From positions 1 to 7,995 of the forward strand of contig CAIRNL010000604.1 in assembly GCA_903879975.1 (NCBI GenBank): a DNA stretch of 7,995 nucleotides. The letters run 5' to 3'. The notes below the pieces were generated by a model. The model was not told the DNA's origin, did not search any database, and was given only the letters and a program-made list of their open reading frames with translations. Below, piece by piece: positions 6,838 to 7,995 of the stretch. A program made the position numbers and the translations under genes. This stretch comes from an uncultured Chloroflexota bacterium (lineage in GTDB: Bacteria > Chloroflexota > Anaerolineae > Caldilineales > Caldilineaceae). Within the stretch, counting starts at the first letter, position 1. Each line of letters opens with the position of its first letter.

Positions 6838-6999
6838 ACCTCAACACCGGCGTCGCGATGAACGCCCCTCCCGCTCCATGATACCCGATACGCAGCAGCT
6901 ATCCCTAGCGTTCACCCTCCTGGTTGTGCTTGCATTGAATCCCAACGTGCTCTACCATGATGCCGTATGCTGTCCAGCCGTCAACAACAGGAATGAGAG
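6838..6999. promoter_or_regulatory. Divergent spacer between the exporter operon and the aminotransferase gene, with weak overlapping promoter candidates
   Basis: These 162 bases must hold the start signals of both flanking genes. On the minus strand TTGACG (6984-6979, 5 of 6) is followed after 16 bases by CATCAT (6962-6957, 4 of 6). On the plus strand TTGCAT (6930-6935, 3 of 6) is followed after 17 bases by TACCAT (6953-6958, 4 of 6). The two -10 boxes would overlap at 6957-6958, so polymerase could use only one at a time. A second minus-strand -10-like TATCAT (6883-6878) has no -35 partner. None is strong. I saw no clear operator palindrome. Confidence 0.25.
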
Positions 7000-7995
7000 A
7001 TGCTTCGCCAACAATTTCCTATTTTCGGGCACAAGGTCTTCATCAACAGCTGTTCCAAAGGGGCGCTGGCACATTCTGTGCGCGATGCTTACCTGCATTA
7101 TCTGGCTGACTGGGAATACCTGGGTTCGCCGTGGGAGTTGTGGGTCAACAAACTGGAACGTGTGCGAGAGCAGTTTGCCTCGCTGGTGGCGGCTGTGCCG
7201 GACGAGGTCGCAGTCTGCACGTCAGTGTCGGCTGCAGTCAGCGCGCTGGCTAGTGCACTGGACTTCACCGGGACGCGCAATAAGATCGTCGTCGATGACT
7301 TTGCTTTCCCTGCCGTTGCCCAGGTTTGGCACGCGCAGACACAGCGTGGCGCAGTGGTGGAGCATGTTCCGGCTGCTGGCAGCACTATCCCGCTGGAACA
7401 CTATGCCGCAGCGATTGACGAACGCACCGCCGTCGTCTCGCTCAGCCATGTCTGCTATTTCAACGGTGCGCGCCAAGATGTGGCTGCTGTCGTAGAACTG
7501 GCACGTCGGCGCGGGGCGCTGGTGTTGCTGGACGCTTACCAGTCGCTAGGTACGGTGCCCGTCGATGTCAAGGCACTGGGTGTCGACTTTCTCGTCGGCG
7601 GCGCGCTGAAATACCTGCTTGGCTCGTCGGGGCTTGCCTGGCTGTACGTTGCTCAAGATCGCCTGTCATCGTTGGTGCCGGCAACTTCAGGCTGGTTCGC
7701 CCAGGCCGACATCTTTGCAATGGACATCCACCGCAATGTACCGTCGCCCACGGCGCGCCGTTTTGAGGCTGGCACACCGCCTGTGCCCAATCTCTATGCT
7801 GCCGAGGCCGGGCTGGCTCTGGTGCTGGAAACCGGCGTCGACGCAATCTCTCGGCAGATTGGCACGCTGACTGCCGGGATCGTGCAGCGTGCGGCAGAGG
7901 CTGGCTATGCCGTGGCGACACCAGCCGCACATGGCGCGCTCGTCTGCCTGCGTTGTATCGACGCGCCAGCATTGGTTCGGATGTTGGAGGCCGAA
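7000..7995 (+). CDS. Class V PLP-dependent aminotransferase / cysteine desulfurase-like enzyme (3' end outside the window)
   Basis: Open from ATG 7000 to the last base: 332 codons with no stop. It is a fold-type I PLP enzyme of the class V group (NifS/SufS, kynureninase, isopenicillin N epimerase relatives). The PLP lysine is K204 in VGGALKYLLGSSGLAWLYV (199-217). D178 in LVLLDAYQSLG (174-184) should hold the pyridine nitrogen, with Q181 next to it, and H150 in SLSHVCYF (147-154) should stack on the ring. CTSVSAA (73-79) occupies the cofactor phosphate site. RFEAGTPPVPNLYAA (254-268) is the conserved segment after the large domain. The N-terminus, with NSCSKGALA (16-24) and a Trp-rich stretch around 39-49, differs from cysteine desulfurases. 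I see no desulfurase-type Cys loop before the cut, although that region may be missing. AGGA (6989-6992) lies seven bases upstream of the start. The gene is divergent from the exporter operon. Family is firm, substrate and reaction unknown. Confidence 0.88.
   Translation, partial: MLRQQFPIFGHKVFINSCSKGALAHSVRDAYLHYLADWEYLGSPWELWVNKLERVREQFASLVAAVPDEVAVCTSVSAAVSALASALDFTGTRNKIVVDDFAFPAVAQVWHAQTQRGAVVEHVPAAGSTIPLEHYAAAIDERTAVVSLSHVCYFNGARQDVAAVVELARRRGALVLLDAYQSLGTVPVDVKALGVDFLVGGALKYLLGSSGLAWLYVAQDRLSSLVPATSGWFAQADIFAMDIHRNVPSPTARRFEAGTPPVPNLYAAEAGLALVLETGVDAISRQIGTLTAGIVQRAAEAGYAVATPAAHGALVCLRCIDAPALVRMLEAE

Noticed and set aside
6876..6964. Near-identical ten-base direct repeat CCATGATACC (6876-6885) and CCATGATGCC (6955-6964) in the divergent spacer
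   Set aside because: Nine of ten matches once in 160 bases is near chance expectation, and there is no third copy or palindromic form to suggest an operator.
6779..7495. A 238-codon plus-strand open frame overlapping the aminotransferase and the divergent spacer
   Set aside because: It is in a different frame from the aminotransferase, whose catalytic motifs are intact across the same bases. The translation is Ser/Arg/Trp-rich and motif-free.
1..7995. Mobile elements, CRISPR arrays, tRNA or rRNA genes, riboswitch-like conserved leaders
   Set aside because: No transposase, terminal inverted repeats, regularly spaced repeats or RNA-gene motifs were seen. Intergenic space is short and explained by gene ends and start signals.

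Overview
The window is an ordinary-looking, gene-dense stretch of a fairly GC-rich bacterial chromosome. Six coding regions fill almost all of it, four complete and two cut by the window edges. There is no rRNA, tRNA, insertion sequence, CRISPR array or other mobile element that I can see. The mix of a GT4 glycosyltransferase, a two-ATPase FtsX-type exporter and a pyrimidine-nucleoside phosphorylase, with no outer-membrane adaptor gene, fits a Chloroflexota-like bacterium. That placement is a judgement from protein style and gene content, not a proof.

Left part (1-1474, + strand). The last 50 codons of an unrecognised protein end at 153. A 115-base gap follows, with a small perfect hairpin directly against a Shine-Dalgarno-like AAGGAG. 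Then comes a complete 401-residue GT4 glycosyltransferase (269-1474). It converges on deoA, and the 100-base gap between them holds nested inverted repeats and a T-run on the minus strand that could end deoA transcription.

Middle part (1575-6837, all - strand, read right to left). A compact overlapping cluster encodes a 795-residue double FtsX-like permease (6837-4450), then two different LolD/MacB-type ATPases (4457-3699 and 3721-2960). The stop and start regions overlap by 8 and 23 bases, so the three are almost certainly one translationally coupled operon making one membrane complex. After a 71-base gap the same strand carries pyrimidine-nucleoside phosphorylase (2888-1575). It has its own sigma70-like promoter, placed so that the transcript would begin at or next to the ATG (leaderless). 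Its function, nucleoside salvage, has no obvious link to the exporter.

Right part (6838-7995). A 162-base divergent spacer separates the exporter operon from a class V PLP-dependent aminotransferase-like gene (7000 onward, + strand), which runs off the end still open after 332 codons.

I found no convincing wholly new system. The points most worth a second look are the leaderless promoter of deoA, the altered phosphorylase signature (SFSGG where GHTGG is usual), the two-ATPase/one-double-permease exporter with one atypical ABC signature (LSAGQ), and the unusual start contexts of the permease and glycosyltransferase.
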